Shown: piece by piece, positions 7,326 through 13,689 of the stretch | Layout: each line of letters starts with the position of its first letter | Position numbering within the stretch: position 1 is the first letter of the stretch | IMG/VR virus record: IMGVR_UViG_3300020442_002599 | Location: 1 to 37,658 of that record | Length of the DNA stretch: 37,658 nt | Direction: 5' to 3' (one strand) | Origin: a virus | The notes under the pieces: generated by a model | What the model was told of the DNA's origin: nothing | Databases searched by the model: none | The model's input: the letters and a program-made list of their open reading frames with translations, nothing else | Program-made: the position numbers and the translations under genes

Positions 7326-7551
7326 GCAACGAGTAGTTGATATGAAACAACACATAGATAATAAGTCAGATAGTGCAAAGCCTGATCCCCTGCTTGAACC
7401 CTCCAAAACATTGCCGATCCGCGATCTATTTCAAAGTGTCGCACGAGCCGCGACTTCAGATGATCAATATGCCAATGTGTTACATAATCGAGAACTCCAA
7501 TTAAGAAGGCGTATTGCGGCGGTAAGAACCAAATTAGGATTAGAAAAGTAA
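7291..7551 (+). CDS. possible small helical protein, antisense to the DUF3307-like gene
   Basis: An 86-residue frame with a charged helical N-terminus and a C-terminal block rich in arginine (LQLRRRIAAVRTK). GGAAGG stands about 13 bases before the ATG at 7291, which is a long spacing. The difficulty is that bases 7322-7551 are also covered, on the other strand, by a frame with a recognisable membrane-protein family pattern, a promoter and a Shine-Dalgarno. Both may be real, but if only one is, the minus-strand gene has the better support. Confidence 0.4.
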   Translation: MDQMDYRIMDLKQRVVDMKQHIDNKSDSAKPDPLLEPSKTLPIRDLFQSVARAATSDDQYANVLHNRELQLRRRIAAVRTKLGLEK

Positions 7552-7687
7552 GGATACCGTGTTCTGCATAGTGTCTATGAGCGTTGCTGATATACTTTAT
7601 TTTATTGATATTGTTATGGAACGACTGAAGATACAAGTCAACAACTGCATGTTTTAACAATAACAACAAAAAAATATAGATTTCCAA
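7322..7687 (-). CDS. DUF3307-like small membrane protein
   Basis: Read on the minus strand, TTG at 7687-7685 starts a 121-residue protein with a strong Shine-Dalgarno AAAGGGG (7701-7695) seven bases before it and a CTAAATA late-type promoter (7714-7708) before that. The sequence shows what I recall of the DUF3307 pattern: a hydrophobic start followed by HAVVDLYLQ, a second hydrophobic segment FLILIWFLPPQYAFLIGVLD, then HWHIDHLK, and DQALHYLTYY. Spaced His/Asp/Gln residues within the membrane segments are typical of that family, whose function is unknown. The frame stays open 69 bases further upstream, but the Shine-Dalgarno decides the start. The gene lies opposite a + strand frame (7291-7551). 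Confidence 0.65.
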   Translation of the reverse strand: MEIYIFLLLLLKHAVVDLYLQSFHNNINKIKYISNAHRHYAEHGILTFLILIWFLPPQYAFLIGVLDYVTHWHIDHLKSRLVRHFEIDRGSAMFWRVQAGDQALHYLTYYLCVVSYQLLVA

Positions 7688-7707
7688 GTAAATGCCCCTT
7701 TGTAAAA

Positions 7708-7714
7708 TATTTAG
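7708..7714 (-). promoter_or_regulatory. minus-strand late-type promoter CTAAATA
   Basis: CTAAATA on the minus strand, followed after six bases by the Shine-Dalgarno and then the TTG start of the DUF3307-like gene. It abuts the + strand -35 box of the peroxiredoxin promoter at 7715. Confidence 0.5.
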
Positions 7715-7743
7715 TTGACAAACATTGATTGTGATGCTAGTAT
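7715..7743 (+). promoter_or_regulatory. sigma70-like promoter of the peroxiredoxin gene
   Basis: TTGACA at 7715-7720, 17-base spacer, TAGTAT at 7738-7743. Expected transcript start near 7750, which places the hairpin at 7751-7780 at the very 5' end of the message. Confidence 0.55.
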
Positions 7744-7750
7744 ATATGTA

Positions 7751-7780
7751 AATCAAAAAGCAGAAATTACTGTTTTGATT
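7751..7780 (+). promoter_or_regulatory. 5'-terminal hairpin in the peroxiredoxin leader
   Basis: AATCAAAA (7751-7758) pairs with TTTTGATT (7773-7780), and CAG (7761-7763) pairs with CTG (7770-7772), with a two-base AG bulge and loop AAATTA. Eleven base pairs in all. It could protect the message from 5' decay or bind a regulator. Confidence 0.5.
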
Positions 7781-7829
7781 AGATTAAATATATAGTGCAA
7801 AGCACTTATTCACACAAGGAAAAAATGTT

Positions 7830-8363
7830 ATGATCGAAGGGTTTAAAATACCGTGCGTCACTTTCAAAATGAGAGTTCGCGATGAATCAGTTGGCGGAGA
7901 TAATCCTTATCGTTGGCAAGACGTTACAAGTGATTCTTTACTAAAAGGTAAACGGGTAGTGTTATTCAGTTTACCAGGAGCATTCACACCTACTTGCTCA
8001 ACATATCAATTGCCAGGTTTTGAAGAAAACTATGACAATATTAGGAATCAAGATATCGACGAAGTTTACTGTATTTCAGTAAATGATGCATTTGTTATGA
8101 ATGCATGGGCTAAACACCAAAAGATTCAAAATGTAAAAGTTATTCCAGACGGTTCTGGTAACTTTACAAGATACATGGGAATGCTTATAGGAAAAAATCA
8201 TTTAGGTTTTGGTATGCGGTCTTGGAGATATATGGCAGTCATTAATGACGGTGTCGTTGAAAAATGGTGGCAGGAACCTGGTATCAACAACGACGGCGAA
8301 GATGACGATCCGTATGTAGAAACTACACCAGAAAACTGTGTAGGTTATCTAAATGGTGCATGA
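7830..8363 (+). CDS. peroxiredoxin (Prx5-type)
   Basis: Thiol peroxidase that reduces H2O2 or alkyl hydroperoxides. The 177-residue protein contains the active-site motif P49-GAF-T53-PT-C56 with C56 as peroxidatic cysteine, preceded by VVLFSLPGAFTP, and later the block SVNDAFVMNAWAKHQ and a GMRSWRYMAVI segment that supplies the conserved arginine. PGAFTPTCS is the Prx5 subgroup signature. C9 is unusual, and C165 near the end could act as resolving cysteine. Length fits Prx5. It has its own promoter and a structured leader. The ATG at 7830 overlaps an upstream two-codon frame (ATG TTA TGA, 7825-7833). The gene overlaps the next by 11 bases. It probably guards against oxidative stress alongside the superoxide dismutase at 25100. 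Confidence 0.93.
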   Translation: MIEGFKIPCVTFKMRVRDESVGGDNPYRWQDVTSDSLLKGKRVVLFSLPGAFTPTCSTYQLPGFEENYDNIRNQDIDEVYCISVNDAFVMNAWAKHQKIQNVKVIPDGSGNFTRYMGMLIGKNHLGFGMRSWRYMAVINDGVVEKWWQEPGINNDGEDDDPYVETTPENCVGYLNGA

Positions 8364-8901
8364 GTATTTTGATTGGACTAACCTTATAAGCAAAGATGCA
8401 CGTCAACGGATGTGTAACAATGTTGAAATGGGTATCAAGGCCGGAAAGTTCTGGCATAATAGTCCTAAGTTTCAAACTAATTGGAACGTATTCGCAACAC
8501 CAAATGAAGACTTTGTAAACTTAAAAATGAGCTTCATTTGGTCTTGCTTTTCATACATGAGAAAAGAAGTTAAAATACATAATATTCAGAGTTGGAGTTT
8601 TATGACCTGTTTGCCTGGTGAACATAGAGATTCATTGTGGCACAATCATGATCACGATCAAACTACAAAAACTGTCAGTGGAGTGTATTACATGCATATT
8701 CCAGATGATGTTACTGACTTGGAAATGGCAGGTACAGAACTAGCACCCGGAGGGGTAGAAGCCAATGGTAGATATTTTGCTCCGTGGAAGACAGGGCACT
8801 GGATGATCTATCCCGGAAAAGTTTGGCATCGTCCTGGCATACTTCAATCAAAGCAAAATAGGTTTATAGTAGCCGCTGATTTGGAATTTAAAGAAAATTA
8901 A
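8353..8901 (+). CDS. 2OG-Fe(II) oxygenase family protein
   Basis: A second putative iron/2-oxoglutarate dioxygenase, 182 residues. The iron site is suggested by LWHNHDHD (about residues 95-102), the beta-strand SGVYYMHIPDD follows, then GHWMIYPGKVWHRPG with the distal histidine, and RFIVAADLEF with the likely 2-oxoglutarate arginine. It differs from the enzyme at 52-633 in carrying an insertion between the strands. Substrate unknown. It starts within the peroxiredoxin gene (11-base overlap), so the two are cotranslated. Its stop lies two bases into an AATAAATA late-type motif. Confidence 0.8.
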   Translation: MVHEYFDWTNLISKDARQRMCNNVEMGIKAGKFWHNSPKFQTNWNVFATPNEDFVNLKMSFIWSCFSYMRKEVKIHNIQSWSFMTCLPGEHRDSLWHNHDHDQTTKTVSGVYYMHIPDDVTDLEMAGTELAPGGVEANGRYFAPWKTGHWMIYPGKVWHRPGILQSKQNRFIVAADLEFKEN

Positions 8902-8907
8902 TAAATA
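8900..8907 (+). promoter_or_regulatory. late-type promoter motif AATAAATA
   Basis: AATAAATA overlaps the stop codon of the oxygenase (TAA 8899-8901) and lies ten bases before the ATG of the AbrB-like gene, which lacks a Shine-Dalgarno. Confidence 0.45.
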
Positions 8908-8917
8908 GGTATATAAT

Positions 8918-9154
8918 ATGAAACAAGACAAAAAATTAACATTCAGCCAAGAGGAGATATTTTCTCCTGACCCAGACAACCCTAAGAACGTTCGATTGAA
9001 GATTCCTGATGAAATGCTCAAAGCCAAAGGCTGGGGAGAAGGCACAAAAATAAAAGTTAACATTGGTGATCAGGGTACTATCATCATTGAAGAAGTAAAG
9101 GAAGAGAGTGAAAGTAAGTCAGAATCCCCTGGTAAAGTATCTAGTAAAACTTAG
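8918..9154 (+). CDS. AbrB/SpoVT-like small protein
   Basis: A 78-residue protein whose central part VRLKIPDEMLKAKGWGEGTK (25-44) followed by IKVNIGDQGTIIIEEV matches the swapped-hairpin pattern of AbrB/MazE/SpoVT DNA-binding domains (strand, xIP-x3-L, GxxxGTxIxV, dGxIII). The C-terminal 20 residues are acidic and serine-rich, likely disordered. Such proteins act as transcription regulators or antitoxins; no toxin partner is recognisable next to it. In phage it may be a small regulator. The family call is from pattern memory. Confidence 0.65.
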   Translation: MKQDKKLTFSQEEIFSPDPDNPKNVRLKIPDEMLKAKGWGEGTKIKVNIGDQGTIIIEEVKEESESKSESPGKVSSKT

Positions 9155-9275
9155 AGTATTTTATGCTGATATACGTGGTCATCATGGAATGAAATGGAAC
9201 TATGAACCAAGTGAACACTATATGGGTATGAAAAAGAAGAAATCAAGGAAGAAAGATGTCACAAAAATCAGATGA
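9108..9275 (+). CDS. small basic protein overlapping its neighbours (below usual length cut-offs)
   Basis: A 55-residue frame from GTG at 9108, five bases after AGGA, overlapping the AbrB-like gene by 47 bases and the next gene by 20. It reads ...RVFYADIRGHHGMKWNYEPS and ends in a very basic tail (KKKKSRKKDV). The aromatic/His-rich middle does not look random and the region is otherwise an unusual 100-base gap. A shorter version from ATG 9189 (28 residues) is possible. No family known to me. Confidence 0.45.
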   Translation: MKVSQNPLVKYLVKLRVFYADIRGHHGMKWNYEPSEHYMGMKKKKSRKKDVTKIR

Positions 9276-9450
9276 TCAAGGAAAACTAGAAGTTGCAGTA
9301 AGAGTATTAGGCAATGAGCTAATTGCTTTAAAAATGACTGTTGATGACTTCAAAATGAAATGGTTAGTGCTAGGAGTGGTTACAATCCTAGCTTTGGGCT
9401 GGGCCGCCAGTAGTTTTGGTCCAAAATTGATGCAAATGTTCGGTAGTTAG
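9256..9450 (+). CDS. small single-span membrane protein
   Basis: 64 residues: a charged helical N-terminal half followed by one membrane segment (WLVLGVVTILALGWAASSF, about 36-54) and a short tail. AAGGAAG precedes the ATG at good spacing. No function recognised; size and topology would suit a lysis or membrane-protein accessory role. Confidence 0.6.
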   Translation: MSQKSDDQGKLEVAVRVLGNELIALKMTVDDFKMKWLVLGVVTILALGWAASSFGPKLMQMFGS

Positions 9451-9459
9451 CCAAAATAG

Positions 9460-9488
9460 TTGCATTTTACCAATATTTTTGCTATTAT
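9460..9488 (+). promoter_or_regulatory. sigma70-like promoter before the zinc peptidase gene
   Basis: TTGCAT at 9460-9465, 17-base spacer, TATTAT at 9483-9488. A further TATAAT at 9499-9504 has no matching -35. Confidence 0.5.
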
Positions 9489-9523
9489 AAGTATATTGTA
9501 TAATTTAGCAAGGATAAGAGTAT

Positions 9524-9991
9524 ATGCAAGTCTATATTAGAGGTGGCTCAAAGCGTCAAAAACAGCTGGTTCGAAGTATGGCTGAATTTTGTCATCAAAA
9601 ATTGATGCCTCGCATGGGCAGTATTGTTCTCAATTTCCAATTGAAAAGTTTTGGTAGAGATGATTCTCTAGGTTATTGTATACCAGAAGACAATGCAGAT
9701 CCACATAGACCTCGTGAATTTGAAATAGAAATTCACAAAAATCAAAGAAATCGCAGACTACTTGAAACTGTTGCACACGAAATGGTGCATGTTAAACAGT
9801 TTGCTAGAGGCGAATTATATGAAAATAGTGCTAATAAGCATAGGTGGCAAGGTACATGGTTAAACAAAGATCCTGAGTACTGGGACGCACCTTGGGAAAT
9901 AGAAGCACATGGTAGAGAAGTAGGTTTATTTGTGCAGTGGGCTGAGAAGAATAAGTTAGGCCACTTAAAATGGACTCAAAGCTCTAAATAA
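9524..9991 (+). CDS. HExxH zinc metallopeptidase-like protein (SprT-like)
   Basis: A 155-residue soluble protein with a zincin core: TVAHEMVHVKQFARGEL places H85, E86 and H89 as zinc ligands and catalytic base, with a third ligand probably E125 or E127 in WEIEAHGRE downstream. The overall shape (short N-terminal helix-strand part, HExxH helix, then an E-rich helix) resembles SprT/WLM-type proteases that act on DNA-bound proteins. No signal peptide, so it should act in the cytoplasm. Substrate unknown. It has its own sigma70-like promoter. A second, secreted HExxH protein is encoded at 12474. Confidence 0.8.
   Translation: MQVYIRGGSKRQKQLVRSMAEFCHQKLMPRMGSIVLNFQLKSFGRDDSLGYCIPEDNADPHRPREFEIEIHKNQRNRRLLETVAHEMVHVKQFARGELYENSANKHRWQGTWLNKDPEYWDAPWEIEAHGREVGLFVQWAEKNKLGHLKWTQSSK
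9983..9990 (+). promoter_or_regulatory. late-type promoter motif TCTAAATA
   Basis: TCTAAATA overlaps the TAA stop (9989-9991) of the peptidase gene and lies ten bases before the -35 box of a sigma70-like promoter, so two promoter classes stand in tandem before the gene at 10059. Confidence 0.45.
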
Positions 9992-9999
9992 TTTTTTAG

Positions 10000-10028
10000 T
10001 TGACTTTTACATAGTCCTATGCTACTAT
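10000..10028 (+). promoter_or_regulatory. sigma70-like promoter before the gene at 10059
   Basis: TTGACT at 10000-10005, 17-base spacer, TACTAT at 10023-10028. The leader ends in AGAGAGGC before the ATG. Confidence 0.6.
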
Positions 10029-10058
10029 GTAGAAAATAAGGCATAAAGAGAGGCAAAA

Positions 10059-10736
10059 ATGAATCCAGTATTTAATACACAAGAAGTCTTAGCATATGCT
10101 TATGCTATACAAAATAAAAATAATGGGTACATGAAAGATACCCAAAGATTTAGTGAAACAACTAATAAAACAATATTTTCAAATAAAGATTATCTAAAAT
10201 TCCAATTTATTCCCGAACATAGACCACCAGACTTTGTACCTATTAAAGTATGTGAACAAGATTATGATTCTGTTGATAGTGCATTAAAACATTTTAGAAG
10301 ATATACTCTAGGATTGTTAGGTGAAAGTTTAAATGATTTTCAACAGGATATTTTAGATATTGTTTTATCAGAAACAATACCTATGAAGAAATTGGGCATA
10401 GCGGCATATGTTCCAGAACTAGTATCAAGAGAGCAAAAAGAAAACAGCCTCAAAAAAACAATTAGAACAGAATACAGAGATAGCAATGTTATAGGGGAAA
10501 AAGGAGATCCTGTAGAAGGAGTCTGCCTTATTTTAAACTCTAACTACATAAGTCAATATGAAAAGCATGTGTATACTGCTGATATGATGGGTAATTTAAT
10601 TTCATTTTGGACTAAGTGGGAAATACCTGTAAATGAACGTAGAAGAATAAAAGCTAAGGTAAAAGCTCACGTGAAGAACAAGTTATTTGATGTAAACGAG
10701 ACACAACTTAATTATGTCAAACTATATCGTGTGTAG
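10059..10736 (+). CDS. conserved phage protein of unknown function
   Basis: A 225-residue soluble protein with mixed helix and strand. Features: an aromatic N-terminus, a charged middle (residues 125-150) with KKTIRTEYRDSN, and a basic C-terminal helix (NERRRIKAKVKAHVKNK, about 192-208) that could bind nucleic acid. No signal peptide or membrane segment. It stands alone with a sigma70-like promoter, which suggests early or middle expression. I do not recognise the family. Confidence 0.7.
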   Translation: MNPVFNTQEVLAYAYAIQNKNNGYMKDTQRFSETTNKTIFSNKDYLKFQFIPEHRPPDFVPIKVCEQDYDSVDSALKHFRRYTLGLLGESLNDFQQDILDIVLSETIPMKKLGIAAYVPELVSREQKENSLKKTIRTEYRDSNVIGEKGDPVEGVCLILNSNYISQYEKHVYTADMMGNLISFWTKWEIPVNERRRIKAKVKAHVKNKLFDVNETQLNYVKLYRV

Positions 10737-10753
10737 TTTGGTTAAATTTATAT

Positions 10754-10782
10754 TTGCATTTACTTGTGCAATGTGTTATATT
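10754..10782 (+). promoter_or_regulatory. sigma70-like promoter before the gene at 10802
   Basis: TTGCAT at 10754-10759, 17-base spacer, TATATT at 10777-10782. The leader would be only about 13 bases and includes AAAGG. It would drive the run of genes that ends with the exported proteins near 12.9 kb. Confidence 0.55.
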
Positions 10783-10801
10783 AATAGAATAAAGGTAGTA
10801 T

Positions 10802-11032
10802 ATGTTAAGATATGAAGATAAATGTGAAATAGTCTGTAACGACAATGACGTTAAGGCAACTGGTGATGTAATGCAGTTCAAGCCTGAGGACAGACTCATA
10901 GTTGCAATAGCTGGAAACAAAATTCAGCTAAATTATAATGGTAAAGGTATGTATATAGGAAATAAACTTGGTATGGAGTTTATTAGTAAAGGTCCGAAAC
11001 AGTACGAAGTCAATTTAGGGAGACAAAGATGA
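10802..11032 (+). CDS. small beta-rich protein of unknown function
   Basis: 76 residues, mostly predicted strands (LRYEDKCEIVCND..., RLIVAIAGNKIQLNY..., MYIGNKLGMEFISKG). First gene of the operon that holds clpP. Its stop overlaps the next start as ATGA. Similar short beta proteins are common next to clpP-like genes in marine T4-like phages, but no function is known to me. Confidence 0.65.
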   Translation: MLRYEDKCEIVCNDNDVKATGDVMQFKPEDRLIVAIAGNKIQLNYNGKGMYIGNKLGMEFISKGPKQYEVNLGRQR

Positions 11033-11223
11033 ACGATGGTCCATTTGTAACAACCGCTCAAGAAGATATTTCAGACGGTGTATTTTTAAAAGAAGTAACA
11101 GTATATAAAGTCCGAGAAGGTATGATAGTAAAAGAGGTAGCAACTAGAAGATATATGAAGGATGGTGACTATCATGATACATCTTCAACTACTCCACTGA
11201 AAGAGGTAAAACAAGATGCCTAA
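11029..11223 (+). CDS. small protein of unknown function upstream of clpP
   Basis: 64 residues, acidic start, central strands [20 protein letters not shown] and a threonine-rich tail. Overlaps the preceding gene by four bases and clpP by eight, so it is firmly inside the operon. The sequence shows no motif. Confidence 0.6.
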   Translation: MNDGPFVTTAQEDISDGVFLKEVTVYKVREGMIVKEVATRRYMKDGDYHDTSSTTPLKEVKQDA

Positions 11224-11800
11224 TTTAGTGCCAGTAGTCATAGAAAAAGAAGCACGTGGTGAACGTAGCTATGACATTTATTCAAGATTGTTAAAAGATA
11301 GAATTATCATGTTAGATACTGAAGTAAGTCAGACTTCAGCAAGTTTAATTGTAGCACAAATGCTGTTTTTAGAATCACAAAACAAAGAAAAACCAATTAG
11401 GTTTCATATTAATAGTCCAGGCGGTAGTGTAACGGCAGGAATGAGTATATATGATACCATGCAGTATATTAAATGTCCAGTTCATACTATTGTAATGGGC
11501 ATAGCGGCAAGTATGGGTAGTTTCTTAGCCAGTGCCGGAGAAAAAGGCAAAAGATTTGTGTTACCGAATTCGAGACATATGATTCATCAACCACTAGGCG
11601 GAACATCAGGACAAGCTAGTGATGTTGAAATACAATACAAAGAATTACAATTCTGGAAAGATAGACTTACAGATTTGTATGCTAAACACACCGGTCAATC
11701 TGTAGATATTTTGCAGGCTGATATGGATAGAGATAACTTCATGAGTGCGGAAAAGGCAGTAGAATATGGACTCGCAGATAGTGTCATCGAAAGTCGCTGA
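11216..11800 (+). CDS. clpP: ClpP-like serine peptidase
   Basis: Proteolytic barrel subunit of the Clp protease. The 194-residue protein has an intact catalytic triad: S99 in [10 protein letters not shown]124 in [10 protein letters not shown], and D173 in [19 protein letters not shown]. The oligomerisation and strand motifs [20 protein letters not shown] (65-84) are also present, and the N-terminus ([23 protein letters not shown]) matches ClpP after prohead-style removal of the leader, so it may need no processing. The length is that of mature ClpP. No head-maturation context (portal or capsid genes) is near, so a cellular ClpP role is more likely than prohead protease. Together with clpS at 3729 it suggests steering of host Clp proteolysis. 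Confidence 0.93.
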   Translation: MPNLVPVVIEKEARGERSYDIYSRLLKDRIIMLDTEVSQTSASLIVAQMLFLESQNKEKPIRFHINSPGGSVTAGMSIYDTMQYIKCPVHTIVMGIAASMGSFLASAGEKGKRFVLPNSRHMIHQPLGGTSGQASDVEIQYKELQFWKDRLTDLYAKHTGQSVDILQADMDRDNFMSAEKAVEYGLADSVIESR

Positions 11801-12071
11801 ACTTAAAGGTATTCCTACACAAGAAGAACTACTTAAACAATTAAAAGAAGAAGTTCTTGTAGTTACCTTTAACAAATTAAACGGCGACGAACGTGTAATG
11901 AGTTGCACGAAAAATTTTAAAGTAATTCCAGAATCCCATCATCCAAAGAGTGACAAAGAACCTCCTAAGGGAAATGTTACAGTTTGGGATATTAACGCCA
12001 ACGGCTGGCGGTCATTTAAGTATGACAGAGTAACTAAAGTAACTAGAGGAGAAAAGGTTGAAAAAATTTAA
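11766..12071 (+). CDS. DUF2693-like (SH3-type barrel) protein
   Basis: 101 residues. The pattern [20 protein letters not shown] (about 32-51), IPESHHP, then [20 protein letters not shown] (71-90) matches what I recall for DUF2693/Sm-like SH3-barrel proteins of phages. They are small beta-barrels of unknown function. ATG at 11766 lies within the end of clpP (35-base overlap); a later start cannot be excluded because the first 12 residues are the ones in overlap. The following gene starts on a TTG inside this one. Confidence 0.65.
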   Translation: MDSQIVSSKVAELKGIPTQEELLKQLKEEVLVVTFNKLNGDERVMSCTKNFKVIPESHHPKSDKEPPKGNVTVWDINANGWRSFKYDRVTKVTRGEKVEKI

Positions 12072-12477
12072 TATTACTTTGGCTACTGTGGCAAGTGCAT
12101 TATGTGGACTTACCGGAGTAGCTAATGCCGAAACTAAAATAACCGATCATTATAAGACAGTAATTGAAAGAGATGCTTATGACGTTGAAGTATGCTATAA
12201 CGAACAAGTATCTGGTGATAAAACAGGTGATACTCTCAAAGGTGCAATCATCGGAGGTATCATTGGTAACAATGTTGGTAATGTCGAGAACGGTGGTGCC
12301 CTGGGAGCAGTTATTGGAGGTATGCTAGGTCATAACAATAGCGATGCTACAGGAGGCACGAAAAGAGTGTGTCGTATTGAAACGAGGTACAATGATACAC
12401 CTAGAGAAATTTACAGTCACAGTATTGTAAGTTTTATATACGAAGGAAGGAATTATACTGTTAGGTTCCAAAAATGA
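12058..12477 (+). CDS. exported glycine-zipper protein
   Basis: 139 residues with a clear signal peptide ([20 protein letters not shown], cleavage likely after ANA at residue 24). The mature part contains a glycine-zipper hairpin, LKGAIIGGIIGNNVGN then GALGAVIGGMLGHN (about 61-94), as in the Rickettsia 17-kDa antigen/2TM glycine-zipper family, flanked by a cysteine on each side (C44 and C102). A C-terminal beta segment follows. The start is TTG at 12058, inside the previous gene. Such proteins insert in or span the outer membrane; in a phage this could aid lysis or block superinfection (inference). The stop overlaps the next start as ATGA. Confidence 0.75.
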   Translation: MKKFNITLATVASALCGLTGVANAETKITDHYKTVIERDAYDVEVCYNEQVSGDKTGDTLKGAIIGGIIGNNVGNVENGGALGAVIGGMLGHNNSDATGGTKRVCRIETRYNDTPREIYSHSIVSFIYEGRNYTVRFQK

Positions 12478-12932
12478 AAAAAATATCTATAATACTTGCG
12501 TCTGTACTTTTTGCTTTAAAAGGATGTCATCCTGCTTTTGCATATGAAGACATAATTACAAAACTTAATAATTATGTGTCAATCGAAGTAGACACCAGTC
12601 TATGCAAAACCAATACAAATTTTGATGGCTTTTACAGACCAGGTATGAATAGATTAGAATTTTGCAAAACCAATCTTGAACGTAATTGGCCAGCTAACCG
12701 ACATGTAGATGTATATAGGAAAATACTTCTACACGAAGCTGTGCATGTTGCTCAAGATTGTAAAGCAGGATTAAATAACAGTGTCCTTGTAGCTCTTGAT
12801 AATAACGTAGTAATACCAGCTTATGTTACTGAGAAATACAGTAAAGAAGATGCATTACTAGAAGCTGAAGCTTTCAGTTATTGGCATAAGGGTGATAAGG
12901 CTTTAGAACTTGTAGATTTATACTGCAAGTGA
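12474..12932 (+). CDS. exported HExxH metalloprotease-like protein
   Basis: 152 residues with a signal peptide (MKKISIILASVLFALKG, cleavage near AFA at 23) and a zincin helix LLHEAVHVAQDC with H87, E88 and H91. The third ligand may be one of the glutamates in EDALLEAEAFSYWHKG (about 125-140). Several cysteines (44, 64, 96, 151) suggest disulfides in the periplasm. It is coupled by ATGA to the glycine-zipper gene. The two look like an envelope module: a membrane-inserting protein and a periplasmic peptidase. Substrate unknown. Confidence 0.72.
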   Translation: MKKISIILASVLFALKGCHPAFAYEDIITKLNNYVSIEVDTSLCKTNTNFDGFYRPGMNRLEFCKTNLERNWPANRHVDVYRKILLHEAVHVAQDCKAGLNNSVLVALDNNVVIPAYVTEKYSKEDALLEAEAFSYWHKGDKALELVDLYCK

Positions 12933-12933
12933 T

Positions 12934-13009
12934 GCCACTGTAGCTCAATTGGTAGAGCAACTGATTTGTAATCAGTAGGTTGTAGGTTCGAGTCCTATCA
13001 GTGGCTCCA
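12934..13009 (+). tRNA. tRNA-Thr (anticodon TGT)
   Basis: Full cloverleaf: acceptor GCCACTG/CAGTGGC, anticodon stem ACTGA/TCAGT with loop TTTGTAA (anticodon TGT at 12967-12969), T-loop TTCGAGT, discriminator T, and encoded CCA. 76 nt. It reads ACA, which is frequent in these genes. Confidence 0.95.
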
Positions 13010-13032
13010 CTTTTTTATCAAAGGAGAAAAAC

Positions 13033-13230
13033 ATGTTAGCATTTGGCGTTGTCGTTCTGGCTCTATGGTCTATGGACAACAGAGAATATATTGATACAAT
13101 GAATGAGCAATTGGCTCAAGGTTATAAATGGGAGCAAATTGAATGTAGAGCTCCTAATGAGTCATTACCTCATATTGCAATAGAAACACCAATTGGCAAC
13201 AAATACGTTTGCCATAAACTAAAAAAATAA
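13033..13230 (+). CDS. small membrane-tethered protein with two cysteines
   Basis: 65 residues: a hydrophobic start (LAFGVVVLALWSM, 2-14) without basic residues, then a hydrophilic part with C38 and C61, as expected for one disulfide on the outer side. Good AAAGGAG Shine-Dalgarno. Same design as the proteins at 6838 and 18928. Function unknown. Confidence 0.6.
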   Translation: MLAFGVVVLALWSMDNREYIDTMNEQLAQGYKWEQIECRAPNESLPHIAIETPIGNKYVCHKLKK

Positions 13231-13233
13231 TAT

Positions 13234-13398
13234 ATGATGTATATATGTCTTACGGCGATGTTACTAGTGCTTACAGTAACATTAGCCGTAATTATAAGAT
13301 TTACTTTTTTGTTGAAAGAAAATATTATGCACAATAGATGCCATACAGACGGTATAAATATTGAGGACGCTCACGGTCATACGGAGCCTCATGTATAA
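13234..13398 (+). CDS. very small membrane protein with a histidine-rich tail
   Basis: A 54-residue frame that fills an otherwise empty gap of 177 bases. Two consecutive ATG codons (13234, 13237) precede a hydrophobic stretch (LTAMLLVLTVTLAVIIRF, 6-23). The hydrophilic tail has a histidine- and acid-rich end (EDAHGHTEPHV) that could bind a metal. No strong Shine-Dalgarno. Below common annotation cut-offs, so it may have been missed before. Confidence 0.5.
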   Translation: MMYICLTAMLLVLTVTLAVIIRFTFLLKENIMHNRCHTDGINIEDAHGHTEPHV

Positions 13399-13407
13399 TA
13401 TTATTGC

Positions 13408-13689
13408 ATGGAAACAATCTATACTAAACACAGACCTGCTCATGAAATCTTAATGGAATACTACTGGTATTGTGATCACCGATCAATGATCGAAGATGAA
13501 TGGCGCATAGAAGATCAAAAGTATAAAAACCATTGCGATAGTTTATATAAAAAATATATTCAAACAGTTGCTTTAGAAAAACGTATCAAAGAAGATTCTA
13601 AATCAGCTAAAGTAGCTCAAAAATTAGAAAAAATCAAAGCAGATTACAGTGATACGATATTACTTAAAAAACTAAAAAACAAAAAATGA
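13408..13689 (+). CDS. charged helical protein of unknown function
   Basis: 93 residues, highly charged, predicted as long helices, with an aromatic/His-rich first third (EYYWYCDHRS). Overlaps the next gene as ATGA. No family recognised. A TATAAT lies nine bases before the ATG, but no matching -35 is seen. Confidence 0.6.
   Translation: METIYTKHRPAHEILMEYYWYCDHRSMIEDEWRIEDQKYKNHCDSLYKKYIQTVALEKRIKEDSKSAKVAQKLEKIKADYSDTILLKKLKNKK

Noticed and set aside
11216-11800. ClpP-like protein as a prohead maturation protease
   Set aside because: No portal, scaffold or capsid gene is near, and the triad and N-terminus match cellular ClpP more closely.
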